The position numbers were made by a program, and so were the translations under genes. Of a DNA stretch of 64,000 nucleotides, positions 28,089 to 42,500 are shown piece after piece; the stretch's first letter is position 1; every line of letters starts with the position of its first letter. Location of the stretch: the NCBI GenBank assembly GCA_016617855.1, contig JAECUM010094094.1:1-64000 (forward strand), written 5' to 3'. The notes under the pieces were generated by a model. That model saw only the letters and a list, made by a program, of their open reading frames with translations. It was not told the DNA's origin and did no database searches. This DNA comes from Megalonaias nervosa. Lineage: Eukaryota; Mollusca; Bivalvia; Unionida; Unionidae.

Positions 28089-30413
28089 CTGAAGAAGACA
28101 GAAAACAAACCATGAGAACTATCCTAATCAGAACAAAGAACTGGAATAGCTATGTCTTCAGTTACAAAAAGTTACACTATTACCGAAGTGGCCCCTATAT
28201 GGATGCCCAAGTTTAATGTACAGTAGCAGGAAATAGATCAGTGATCTGTTTTTTTTTTTTCTTTTCTTGCATTTACTGACTGGGACTGGACCTATATATA
28301 CTCTCCCCTAGTTTATCAGGAACTCTCATATAACAATAGTATTCACCTATATATACCCTCTCCTCATGTAATATGAATTATCATATAACAATAGTATCCA
28401 CCAATAACACGCTCTCCTTGTAAACATGAACTCTCAAAAAACAATGGTATTCACATACAAATACCTCTCCTTGTGTAACATGAATTCTCATATAACAATA
28501 ACATCCACCAATAATCTCCCCTTGCATAACATGAACTCTCATATAACAAAAGGATTCACCTATATATATACCCTCTCCTTGTGTAACATGAATTCTCATA
28601 TAACAATAGTATCCACCTATAAATACCCCCTCCTAATAATTGGCAAGAATGTGAAATAGATCCTTGTCATGACCAATATCCACTCTGCCATGATGCCTGA
28701 AAAATCATTGATGGTAAATGGGACTTACTTTTCTCCTGGACAGCCAGAAAAAGAAAAAAATCTGCCAGCTGTAGAATTGAGGCACTCAAAGGGCTCATGT
28801 TACTGATTTTGCACCAGTCACTGAACACATGCTACTTTCCCTTGTAAGCAGTCAATGTGGAGGACTTTCTAGCAGGAAAGATTCTCTCCACAATCAAAGG
28901 CTGAAATTACTCTTATCGCAGAGCTCTTGCCACAACTCTTGCAACAAGTGCCAGGTGTAAAGGAGTTGTCGGTCTAGACAGGCATGAAATACCTGTAAAC
29001 AGGGATATCTGAGTCGGTTCAACTTTGCCAGGATTTATCTGGATACATCTATAACTATATCAAGTAGATCACTGATCCATGACATGTACCATCTGAGATG
29101 GGCTATCAGAATCAGTTGGCAGTTCTGATCACTCAATTTCTGTTCTTTTTGGGGGTTCTAAAATCATAGGGAAAAGTTGAGTGGGTGGGTAAAAGTGGGC
29201 CGAAAACTCCTCCCAACTGACTGATGGTGCATCTGTGGCCCAGGCTTCTTGGTCTGTGACTGGAGAGACAATGGTAGGCACTTTGTGACTCCAACTTGTT
29301 GCAAAACAGGTCTATAACTGGACACCCTCAAAGACGTAAAATCCAATAAAGCCCACTTGATGAATGGTGTAGTTTTTTTTTAAACAAGCTGTTTAAACAG
29401 TTGTTACTTTTAGTAATGAGAGGCGTATCTGATTGCAAAAGGGCATTATTTGTATAAAAAATTCAAAGGCGTTTAAACTACCATGGCTCAAAATTTCAAG
29501 TGGCAATGGCTTTAAAACATTTACTTGTCTGGACTCTAATTTCAATTGCCCAAAAATGTCCATAATACACAGCCATCTATGTACCAATAGTTTTCTTGCA
29601 TTTTTGTTTTTGTTGGTTTAACACCATTTTTCAGCATATGATGGACCAGGATATCTGGTGGAGTAAGAAAGAACCCATTAAAACCCTGGGAAGAACCACT
29701 GACCCGTGTGAAGCTACCCACAAGCTTTTCCACATACCCACACTGACTGAGCATGATACTTAAACCCAAACAGACAGAGGGGAGATCTTGAGTGATCTGT
29801 AAAGGAAAGTGTCTTTGACCACTTGGCTACCAGGGGCCCCCCGCGTTTGCAGATATAGCTGCTGACATCCAAAACTAATTCCTGTTTCAGGTTTTCAGAC
29901 ACCTTAGCAATATATCACTAATGACAAAAGCTATGACAGAGAAAACCATGCAGAGGAGGATCCAGAGGGATTGAATGGAAACGTACATTCTTTAAGCTTC
30001 TGAGACCACTCTGGTGGTCTAAATGGTTGAAGTATCCACCTTGGATGTGGGAGATCATGGGTTTGAACCCTGGTTGGGTCATATCAAAGACTTATAAAAA
30101 TGGTACTAACGGCCGCCTTGCTAGGTGCTCAGCATTAAAAGATTATTGTTAGGACTAGTTGGCCTGGTGTCAGGTTAATGTGACTGAGTGGGACATCATG
30201 CTACATGTCTGGCATGAGGCCCCAGTGCTAGACATCACTATAAACTGCCACACTGCAGACACTGTCACGATATGACTGAAAAAATTGTTAAAGCTACGTT
30301 AAAAATCACACACACACAGGAACAGCTGGATTTACATGTTCACATTATTGAAAGAAGTTAATATATTTTACCCCCAAAAATTAGTTTCTTGAGATTTTTA
30401 TAAAAATCTAAAA

Positions 30414-30507
<94 letters not shown>

Positions 30508-33500
30508 CACTATAAATTGCCACACCGCAGACATCATAGCAATATGTCGGAAAAAGTGTTAAAGCTGCGTTAAAAATCCAAATCACACACACACACTTTA
30601 GCTTCAGTAGGAACAAAAAAGGTATGACATTGGTGGGTAAGTTGGTAGGTACTTAGATATGTAAGCTGGCATATAGACAGAATACTGGTTTTTCTATAAT
30701 CTGATCATATGGGCACAGCCTCCCACTTATCTCCCCACTCTAAGCCAACCCTCCTCCAAGCAGCATCAATACCATACAAATAAGTATCACCACCAAGTCT
30801 AATGACAACAGTTTTCTAAGCATTAACTGCCACATAGCTTCAGACATTCTCAACATTGACACTACTATCACCAAATCAAAGGTATGACTTGTATCAGCTA
30901 GAAAACAAAGCCAAGTCTTTATTAGAACTGCTAAATGTGACCTGAAGTTAAGTAGGGGACTATATAATCTTGTCAGTGGAAAAATTATATATTCATTCGT
31001 GCTTTAAGATCTAGCAGAATCAATAGTATTATTGTTGTGTCCAGTAATTCATTTGGGCTGGAATTTATTTCTTCAATTTTTCCATTTAAGCAATTTTTCT
31101 TTGGAAATACAGAGTGCTCATAAAAATAAGATTCTTGGACAGAGATATTCACTGGGGTTTATAGTGAATTCAAACATGGAATTATATTACTGTGATTCAA
31201 CAAAAGACTGTTGGTACAACAACATGATACAGGCCACCACAGGCACATCAATACCTTCAGCTTTGGACTTAATTTGGATTTTCACTAAAGTTTATTCAGA
31301 ACTTTCATTATTAGGACTTGTGTCAGCTACTAAACAGAGGCAAGACAAGTAACAACTACAAAACAAAGGCAACATATGTATCAGCTACAAAACACAGACA
31401 AGTATCAGCTATAAAACAAAAGCAACATATGTATCAGCTACAAATCAAACGCAAGACATGTATCAGCTACAAATCAAAAGCAAGATATGTATCAGCTACA
31501 AACCAAATGCAAAATATGTATCAGCAATAAAACAAAGGCAACATATGCACCAGATACAAAATAAATGCAACATATGTATCAACTACAAAAAAAAGGCAAT
31601 TTATGTATCAGCTACACAAAAAAAGATAGGACATGTATCAGTTACGAATCAAAAGCAAGACATTTATCAGCTACAATACAAAGGCAAGACATGTATCAGC
31701 TACACAACAAAGGCAAGACATGTATCAGCTACACAACAAAGGCAAGACATGTACCAGCTACAAAACAAAGGCAACACATGTATCAGCTACAAAACAAAGC
31801 CAAGACATGTATCAGCTACAAATCAAGTGCAAGACATGTATCAGCTACAATACAAAGGCAAGCTGTGTATCAGCTACAAAACAAAGGCAAGACATGTATC
31901 TGCTACAAAACAAAGGCATGACATGTATCAACTACAAAACAAAGGCAAGACATGTATCAGCTACAAAACATAAGCAAGACATGTATCAGGTACAAAACAA
32001 AGGCAAAACGTGTATCAGCTACTACACAAAGGCATGACATGTATCAGCTACAAAACAAAGGCAAGAGATATGTATTAGCTGCAAAACAAAGGCAATATTA
32101 GGATTAATATTAATTGAAGTAAACATGTTTATTTGGGTCTGGGTTTAGGTTATTGGGATTCCCCTGGCATACCTGACATAGTCCAGGTTCTATATTATAA
32201 TTTTTGTCACAGATCTTCTCATTATAACGAACATTTTACCTTCTGAACATGCAGAACTTTCCAGATAGAAATATTCCATTAGGCAATAGTCTTTATTAGA
32301 ACTGCTAAATGTGACCTGAAGTTAAGTAGGGGACTATATAATCTTGTCAGTGGAAAAATTATATATTCATTCGTGCTTTAAGATCTAGCAGAATCAATAG
32401 TATTATTGTTGTGTCCAGTAATTCATTTGGGCTGGAATTTATTTCTTCAATTTTTCCATTTAAGCAATTTTTCTTTGGAAATACAGAGTGCTCATAAAAA
32501 TAAGATTCTTGGACAGAGATATTCACTGGGGTTTATAGTGAATTCAAACATGGAATTATATTACTGTGATTCAACAAAAGACTGTTGGTACAACAACATG
32601 ATACAGGCCACCACAGGCACATCAATACCTTCAGCTTTGGACTTAATTTGGATTTTCACTAAAGTTTATTCAGAACTTTCATTATTAGGACTTGTGTCAG
32701 CTACTAAACAGAGGCAAGACAAGTAACAACTACAAAACAAAGGCAACATATGTATCAGCTACAAATCAAAAGCATGACAAGTATCAACTACAAATAAAAA
32801 ACAAGACATCTATCAGCTACAAATCAAATTCAAGACATGTATAAGCCAAAAAAACAAAGGCAAGACATGTATCAGCTATAAATAATTCAGACAGTCCCAC
32901 AGAAACTCAACCTTCTAAGCATCAAGTCAGTACAGAAAAAAGAAATTCTCAAACTTAACTCCTAAAAGGTTTCATGATTATACCATACTTACAGTTTGCC
33001 CCTCCTGTGAAGCTCTTCAACAAAATTCCCTCTGTAGATTTGGTGATGCCTGGCCTTGTTGAATGCTAAAAAAAATATAAAAAAATATTTAATAGCTGCA
33101 TGTAATGATGTAAGGGTACCTATGGTTGATTCATTTCTTCTTCCATCAACTTCAGGCAAAAGTAAAAAATGCTAAGTACCATATTTACGGCATGTTTTCG
33201 GACGGCAAAAACATAATTTTTTTTGTTGTTGTCCGAACACATATTAAATTCTTTAATTAGGTGTCTGAAAACAAACGGGAAGATAAATTTGTGCCCCCCC
33301 CCAAATCAAAGTTACCATTAGCTCATATGACGACATGCTACCATGAAGTAAAACAAGTATTTTGTCTAACACCACGGAAAGGATAATGAATGAAAAACAT
33401 GCATTACTTGGATACATGTCCATCCACCAGAAAACGCAGCCAAACATGTATTAGAGCCATGATTGTGTGCGTAATTTCCAAAAGAACTGCCATATTAGTA

Positions 33501-36500
33501 ATCTTGAAATCCACAGTTTAACCCTCTGCTAATCAGTGATCATTAAAATCTGCCTTACAAACACATGCAAGCTTTATTTCTGTGTAATTAAGATATTAAT
33601 ACAAACTAAATAAAAAAATTTGGAATTATAATTCTGAAGATATTTATGACAGAAATATTTTAGTATTGAGAATTGAAATACTGCTACATGTATGATGGCT
33701 AATCTTAGAGGCTCCATATGGGGTGAGTGTTGTGTGCATGCCTAGGATGGGTGAAAATAAGAAGCAAGTTGCAATATACGAGTCAGCGTGATTAATATGT
33801 TGGTATTTTTTAAAATAAAGTTGATCTATTTGTTGTGGTTCTCTCTTCGTTTTTTCTTTTTTTTCCCACCCAGTCGAGGGTAGCTTCAAAATGAGCAGAG
33901 CTTGCCAACTCGAAACAATCGAATGCTGAAAGATTGTTTTGATGCATGTCAGAGATTTCAAGGTATCTAGGTGATAATTATTAATAATATAACTTGTGGG
34001 ATTTCTTTGACAGGTGTGTTCGGCAATAAAAGGCAGCTATCTGGATTTCGTTAAAAGAGCACATGATGTACTGAACATGTAGCACCCACAATCAATATTT
34101 ATCATCAACAAAGAGGTTTATTACCTGTCGAACAATAACTATGTTTAAACTGTGGTACTTAATGCCTCAGGGACAAGGGGTTTGTTTTGTTGCACAATGC
34201 CAATGAATTTACTAATTCATACCGACTCTCTGATGTATTGTTTAATGTTGTAAAGCAGGGGTCATGGTTTCTAATCAAAGCCATAACTGCCACACCTGCT
34301 TGAAGTTTAAACCGTGGTACATACCCAGTAATGCCTCAGGGATAAGGGGTTTGTTTTGTTGCACAATGCCAATGAATTTACTAATCCATACCGATTCTCT
34401 GATGTATTGTTTAATGTTATAAAGCAGGGGTCATGGTTTCTAATCAAAGCCATAACTGTCACACCTGTCTGAAGTGGTTTCATGTGTAATGATGTCTACA
34501 CTGACAACCAATCATATTTTTGTTAGCCGAATCAAGCTAGTAAAATATAAAGTATAAATAGGATACCCACCACTATCAAAAGTTATTTAAAGTTTATATA
34601 CTGGATAGCTGTCATTGTGAAACATAATATTGTTAGTACTGTAATAATTTTGATGGATAAGTTTATCATACATTATGCGACAAGTGAGGTGGCACTGCCT
34701 AGTTCGTGGAGGGACTCTCCTTTGCCAAAATCGTCTCCAAAGAGGCCAGTAGGCTGTCCACAGAAGTGACCTTGAATTAATGATTCTGAGGATGCATCAC
34801 AAAAAGAACCGCTTACAAAGAAAGCTGCTCTAGATGACAAGTCTGATTATCATGAACCCGAGAGTGCTCTGGCCGGTTCTGTAAGTGGTCACTATCAACA
34901 TTATACATTAAAGCAAAAGCAGAATATCGTTAACAATGCAAAACTTCTGGGAATTAGACCTACAGCTGAAAAGTTAAAGATTCCAAAATCCGCTGTGAAT
35001 ACCTGGATGAAAATTGACTTTTCTGCAGATCTGAACTTGAACAGGCATTTGCCTAAGTGTGGATGACCCATTTCATATGGACAAGCTATAGATGATAAGA
35101 TAGCTCAATGGGTGCTCACTGAGCATGACTTACAAATTCCAGTCAGTGTTGAGGGAATATGTATTTATGCTAAGGAGCTTGTCACAACAGAATTTCCAGA
35201 GAGCAAATTCTGTGCCAGACGTTCTTGGGGAAAGGGTTTCATGAAAAGACATGGGTTTGTGCTCAGAAGCAGGACCTCTCTTATCCAACGTTTACCCAAG
35301 GATTTGGAAGAAAAGATTGCTTCATTCCACAAGTTTGTGATGGATAGACGTGAGGAGGACGAGTTTGATGATAAGTTTATTATTAACATGGATGAGACAC
35401 TGATGTACTTTGATCTTGTGCCAGGGAAAACTGTGGATAAAGTAGGAACGAAAAGCGTTCTGATTCGTACAACTGGAATGGAGAAGAGACACATTACAGT
35501 CATTCTGGCCGTTAAAGTTCTGGCGACGTATTACCCCCAATGATTATTTTCAAGGGAAGGAGACATCTAGATCTGAAGGCACCAAAAGGGTGGATTATCG
35601 CAGTACAAGAGAGAGCATGGATGGACCAAACACTAATGCTGTGATGGATTGAAGAAATTTATTTGCCATTCACCAGAAGAGAGCGATCACTATTAGTTAT
35701 GGACTCGTTCCGGGCTCACATCACTGATGATGTGAAGAAACAGTTGTGGCACAGAAATGTTGTGCCAGCAATAATACCTGGAGGCTGTACATCCAAATTG
35801 CAACCTCTTGATGTGCGCATCAATAAACCTGTCAAGAGCTACCTCTGCCACAGCTGGACGGAATGTATCAGGGATGCTACAAATGCGTTAAAATCATCTG
35901 ATGAAAGCAGCAACGGACAGATCAAGGCAGCCAGCAAACAGACTGTATTGGACTGGGTTGTAAATGCCATGGACACATTGAAGGAAAAGCGCACAATGAT
36001 AATGAAATCTTTCAAGGTGTGCGGCATCAGTGTCAATCTGAGCGGAACTGAAAACGCGTTGATCAGAAATGCCGAACAATTAAACGATATGGATGATGAT
36101 AGAGATACAGAATTTGAGGGCTTTTCGCCCAAGGACCTAAAAGAGGCTATGGACAAGCTACTTGAAAATGAATAATATATTTAAATATATTACAGCATTA
36201 AATCATATTTCATTCTTTGATATTGTTATTTATTGTGTATGGCTTAATATAAAAATGTCTACTTATCCATCAATCTGTCTATCTGCATACATACATATGA
36301 TTAAGAATTTTAAATTTTATTAGTTCATGGAAGTTCATGATCACCATTGGCAACCAAATGAAGCAAACTCAGTATCAGTTAAATTAACGGCAAACACGCT
36401 GTGAATTTTACTTTAAAACGACGCAGCTGATCTACTTAGATTTTGTCCAAAAACATAAGTTGTACAAAAAAATTATAGCAGAGCAATGTCCGAAACTTAC

Positions 36501-39500
36501 AAAGCATTTAAATATTATATTTTTTTTAAAAAACGGTGTCCGAAAACAAACCGTGTCCGAAAACATACCGTAAATATGGTAGTCATAATAGTCCTTCTGG
36601 CATGGCTTGACATTAACTGCATGCAAAAGATCTTTAAAAATATCCCATAACCTCTGTTACCACTGCCAAGTGGCCAACTATCAACCAGATGAAAATGATC
36701 TTGTATTGCTGCCTCTCTTGATATATCGATTAAAGTGGGAGAGCATATGACCACTCTACGACTGCCAACTGATGGCAACCTATTCTCAGCTACAATGCCT
36801 AATTGCATCCTTTGCACCACTCAACCATCTGATCAAAACTGGAGATAGTACATGTAGGCTGAATGGGTATGTAATTCACTCACGCTGAATGGAAAAGCTA
36901 AAGCTATCTCAAAGCACATCTTTTATGATAGCAGCTTCAGTGAGGTTCAAAATGAGATGACCTGAGCCCACACGAAAGCCTCTGAAAGGATTCACTTAAG
37001 AAACAGGGTATGAGATTTTGGCCTGTTAAAGTCAAAACTGGCTAGCAGGTCTGATACATCTTTATCATGACTAGATTCTCTTCTGCCATTATGCCTGAAG
37101 GTGATGAACATCATGGTGCAGCAACTTTTGATAGTTATCAGAGTTGACTCTTTTACGTCAAAAGCCTGAGAAAAATGTCAGCCAGCTATGGGATTGCACC
37201 ACTGAATACTGATGACCTTGCATCAACACCAGTTTCCCTCATAAGCCTTCAAAATGGAAGACCCTCTAGTTTTTGAGATTCTCTCCGCAACTGACGCCGA
37301 ACCTTTTCACAAAACTCTCCAGGCAAGAACCTGGAAGGAATGAAACACCTGAGACCATGTCTGTTTGCGCATGTTTTTCCCTGACAGGATTTTCACAGCT
37401 GGATCAGCAACCAGATTAGCAATGTATGGCCTACAGAGTGTTTGCAATGAAGTTACTCAGTTATACTGAGAGAACTGATTCATTTATTTAATTAAATCAT
37501 TCATCTGAATTACAGTGATTGAAATATTTAGGTAATTCAAATAATAGCTGTACAGAATTACTGTGAATTCATTTAAAGGCATTTTGGGATTATATCACAG
37601 TGATTCTTCTGTTCTATTGATACATCAGTACATCACCATCATTCTGAATACCACTGGAAACATTTGGATTACTTTGGAATTGACAAATTATTAAGACTTT
37701 ACAATTTCATTCACCATACTGTAAGTTATTTTTAATTCTTTCACTCTGTATTTTAGGGAAATAAATATTTTCAATTTTACAAACATCTGGTTTTCACTCT
37801 TTCTTGTTACTTATTTTAAGACCATAGAGTGAGATAACCTATATCTAGCAATGCTTTGTTTGATAAGAAAACCTATATCCAGCAATGCCTTGTCTGGTGA
37901 GACAACCGATACTTAGCAATGCTTAGTCTGGTGAGACAACCTGTATCTAGCAATGCATAGTCTCCTGAGACAACCTGTATCTAGCAATGCATAGTCTGGT
38001 GAGACAACCTATATCCAGCAAGGCAGTCTGGTGAGACAACCTATATCTAGTAATGCTTTGTCTGGTGAGAAAGCTAAATCTAGCAATGCATAGTCTGATG
38101 AGACAACCTGTATCTAGCAATGGATAGTCTGGTAAGACAACAAAGTTTATAAAAATGGATTCAGGAAAACAATGTCTCATAAGTGTCTACAATGCATATT
38201 AGTCCACACCATACAATAAAATAAAAGTGACCTACATATGCTAGGAGAAGGTTGTACTGCTAAATATGAATGCACATATTGAGTTTAAAAACTAAAGAAA
38301 CAAAAGTTTTAGAAAAATGAGCTTAAGTTCCAAATTTTGCTTTGCTGTGTAACCAAACAGTTTAAAAAAAACAACAAGGAACATACTCTCGTAAGACATA
38401 TAACACATAAACAAAAGTTACCATCTACAGCTTCAGCAGACTGCCATCCCAACACATCCATCAGATACCTGTAAATACAGCACAGAATGCAGATTACATT
38501 TCTTAGCTTTATTCTAGCATTTTTACATTTTATCTTTTGGTTTAGGAAATATTACATACCATTATTAAATGTAATTTAAACTCTGCAAAACTATTTTCTA
38601 ATCATACTTTACCATTCACTCTAAGCTAAGCTTGTAATGTAAAAAGTTTGTCCTTTTCAATTGGTTGTATGGTGTCATGTGATAGCTTTTTAACTCTGAA
38701 TAATTTCCTACTTTTGAAAATAAAACAATCGCATAGTTAGACCTCAGCCAGGTCTAACAATTCTCAGCAATTAGTTGATGTTGTACAAAATATAAAATAT
38801 CCCCAAAGTGTACATGAAAATAATGCTCCAAGAGTACTCTGATACTGGATGATAGTTCCTCCAAGGAACTAATGCTCTACTAGCCAAAATGAATTTCTAC
38901 GAATTCAAGACAAGAACATTTCCTCTTTTAAAATGCAGAGTGTTGAAATTATGTCTAAAAATCTTGACTGACTAGATTTTCACATTAGCCACTTTGGCAG
39001 CTATACTGGATGAAAGTCCACCATATTCATTGATGACAAACTAGATACCAATAGAATACATCTGGTGAAAACCCCTTGCTGACATTACCAGCCATTCAGG
39101 AGAATTAGGGTGAAGACTTTCAATACTGTCAATGTGGCATCCATATTTGTGGTCAGATCAACAATTTGTTCCATTCAGGACCAAAAGGATATCATAATCA
39201 GTCTTTTGGTGAAAACTTTTAGCCAATATCACTTTCAGTTTAGGAGTAGCAATAACGAGATTTTCAAGTTAGCTGCCATAGTGGCACTGGCACCATATTC
39301 ACTTAGTACCAAGTAGGCATCATAATAAATCTGGTGAAAAACTAATGTAGATATGACTTTCTAAGAGCAGTCACAATGATAATTATATAGTCCTAACCTG
39401 CAGACCATGTAGCCTGTCCTATTTACTCCATGAGTACAATGAATCCCTATGACATACTCTGAAAGTATAAAGACAGAAAAAAGGAGTTATGCATTATTAT

Positions 39501-42500
39501 GATGGCTGTTTTGCAATTTTCATGATAATGTTAAACTTTACTTAAAATGTGAACAAGTTATCTCCCTTGTTTTGTTGCAATATCTTCAAAAGATAAATCA
39601 TTTCAAACTATATTTTATTACTAATATCACTGCAACTAAAATATGAGAATGACATCAGAATGCTAGAAAAGAATTTAATTAACTGGGTGTTTTACTCTGT
39701 TTGGAACTCATTACATATTTGGAAATTTCATGGGGTAGTTTGCAAACACACTTAAACAACTTACAATACCAGACTGGGTGTTAATCAGCAGGACATTTAA
39801 TCACAGCCTGTTTACCCTGGTGATTAATCACAGATCTTTTTACCCTGACAATCACAGACCTGTTTACCCTGACAACTGATCACATGCCTGTTTACCTTGA
39901 CAATTAATCAGTCCTGTTTACCCTGACAATTAATCACAGACCTGTTTACCCTGTCAATTTAACACAGACCTGTTTACCCTGACAATTTATCATAGACCTG
40001 TTTACCCTGACAATTAATCACAGACCTGTTTACCCTAACAATTTATCATAGACCTGTTTACCCTGACAATTAAATATAGACCTATTTACCCTGATGATTA
40101 ACCACAGACCTGTTTGCCCTGACAATTAATCAACACCTGTTTACCCTGACAGATGTCTCTGTAGTTTCCCCAAGTCTAACCCTTAATTTTCACCACCAGT
40201 CCTGTTTGCCCTACTAATAGTACTGACTAGTCTTAAATCAACAGTTCTGAAGAAACTCACAATGTGACCATTTCTAACATCATTAATCCTCAAATTATCC
40301 AACAGCCCCTCCTTTTTTACCAAGATTAGTCTGCATGAATAAGCTGAAAGAAGGTAACAATTCTTTTGGCATATCTTCATCTCTATAATAAATTTTCTGC
40401 CTCTATTTACAGTGACCAGAAATCCCACTGCTTTATTTTGTCTGTCAACAGTTATCATATCAAATTCATGAGATTCACGTCCATTGGTCTCACTTGAAAT
40501 CAAACAGGTGCTTAACTCAACTGCTTCAGTGACATAACTGAAGAACCTAATAAAAAACAGAACTCTGAAATGTTGCATCTTTGCAGAATATTTTGCCCAT
40601 AAAACTCGTATCTTGAACTGTAACCTATGTTACTGTGAAATGTTTCTAAGAAATTATGGTGTAATTGTGGCAGTATATGGCCTGTAACCATGCCATTTTG
40701 AATGCATCAAAAGACTTAATGACCAAGACTCATTCAGGGTGTGTTTGACTGAATAGCTCTACTTGAGTGTTCTCACAATTACCAAGTGCTATAATTTAAA
40801 ACATGTAAAATTAACTTTTTCCAATACTAGCATTATTTTTATAGTTATAATATTTTTATCTAGTAAAAATCTGGCTATTATTTATGTCCAGTAGCATATT
40901 TATATTTTGAATACACAAAAACGCTAGCAAGAAACTTCCAGTTCATTTTTTTCCAGCAAGTAATTTACTTGCATATATATATATATATATATGACTTATA
41001 ATATGTGCTGACAGCATAGTCTGCACTGATTGAATACACCATCATTAAACATGGACTTTATTAAAGCATGTGCAATACTGTCAACTTTGGAGAAATGCTT
41101 AAAATTTAATTTGCTAAATTTTTTAACACATTACAAAATTTCTGTATGCATTTTTGTAAAATACACTGCTTACCTAGAGTGCAAATTAATTATCTAATGT
41201 TGTATTTCAAGTCGATACATGAAATACAATCTAATCATCTACACCTTTTTTCGAGTTCATATACAAACTAAAATTTCATCATCTACACATTATTTCAAGT
41301 CCATCTCCAGTGAAAAATTCACCATATATGGCTTATTTCAAGTCCATCTCCAGTTAGAATTTCATAATCTTTGCATTATTTCAAGTCCATCTCCAGTTAG
41401 AATTTCATCATCTATACCTTATTTCAAGTCAATCCTCAGTTAGAAAAGCATCAACTACATCTTATTTTCAGTCCATCTCCAGTGAAAAATTCATCATCTA
41501 CACCAGTGTTCCCAGCCTGTGTATGAAAACTTTTTTGAGGTTAAGAAGGGATCCTTACACTCAAAATGGTTCAGAACCACTGACCTACACAAAATTTCAT
41601 CATCTACACCTTATTTCAAGTCCAACTTTGGTTAGAAATCCAATATCTGTGCCTTATTTCAAGTCCATCTCCAGAAAGAAATTCATTTGCCTTATTTCAA
41701 GTCCAATGCCTGTTAGAAATTCATCACCTATGCCTTATTTCAAGTCCATCTCCAGATGGAAATTCATCTATGCCTTATTTCAAGTCAATCTCCAGAAAGA
41801 AATTCATCATCTACTCCTATTTCAAGTCCAAATGATGTAAGATATGAGTGACTCACAATAAGTGCACACAAAACATTAACACTGTTGATGATTCGAGTAA
41901 AATAGTAAAATATACTTGAGACTCAGGGAAGGCATTTTGATGTGGAGTAGTCACACACAGATGACAAAATTTAAAATTCGGTATTGTTTTCTTAAGAACT
42001 TTTCAAGTAATCAGATTACCCTTGCATATATCTTTTAAAAGAGTGTGTTCCCATAGTTTCATTTATTGCAATGAAACATTAAGAAAAATTTTACAAACTT
42101 CCAGAACTCATCACTAATTTGGTGAGACTATGTACAAAGCACAGGTAGTACACCTATGGTAATGAAACATTAACATAAATGTTTCAACATTCTAGAATTC
42201 ATCACTGATCAGGTGATAACAAGGCATAGGTAATATACTTACTGTTGTCAAAATTGACATGCTGCTGAAAACTATTTATGATGTCAAACATCCTGAAAAG
42301 AAAATTGATACAAAGAAAATAACTACACTGAAGGGAAAATGTATGAGTCTTAACCTAGGTATCCATGACTACTGATCATTATTTAGTTTGAAAAAACTGG
42401 AGTAACCTGTGTACAAACCATCAAATTTTTCTTGCTTGAAAAAGACAATTCCCATCTCTTTTTAACTGTAAGTCCATAGAACAAAAACGATTTATATTGA

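Larger units (their letters stand above)
33179..36579 (+). mobile_element. Tigger/pogo-type DNA transposon in intron 8
   Basis: Terminal inverted repeats begin CCATATTTACGGCATGTTTT at 33179 and end with the near-exact complement (one difference: AAAACATACCGTAAATATGG) at 36579, flanked by TA (33177-33178 and 36580-36581), the target duplication of pogo/Tigger elements. It is 3.4 kb and carries a degraded transposase (34653-36175) and an internal direct duplication of about 165 bp. Confidence 0.92.

Noticed and set aside
28733..28776. Possible extra exon between exons 9 and 10 of the DUSP11-NHL gene
   Set aside because: Splice-like borders exist, but including it breaks the frame, and the sequence lies in a repeat related to 37050-37400.
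31318..32095. Several overlapping open frames of 70-171 codons
   Set aside because: All lie in a 30-bp minisatellite whose unit is a multiple of three; no gene evidence.
30911..32726. Conserved 106-codon frame found twice (31032 and 32406)
   Set aside because: Identity stems from the 1374-bp duplication; older family D copies do not keep the frame open.
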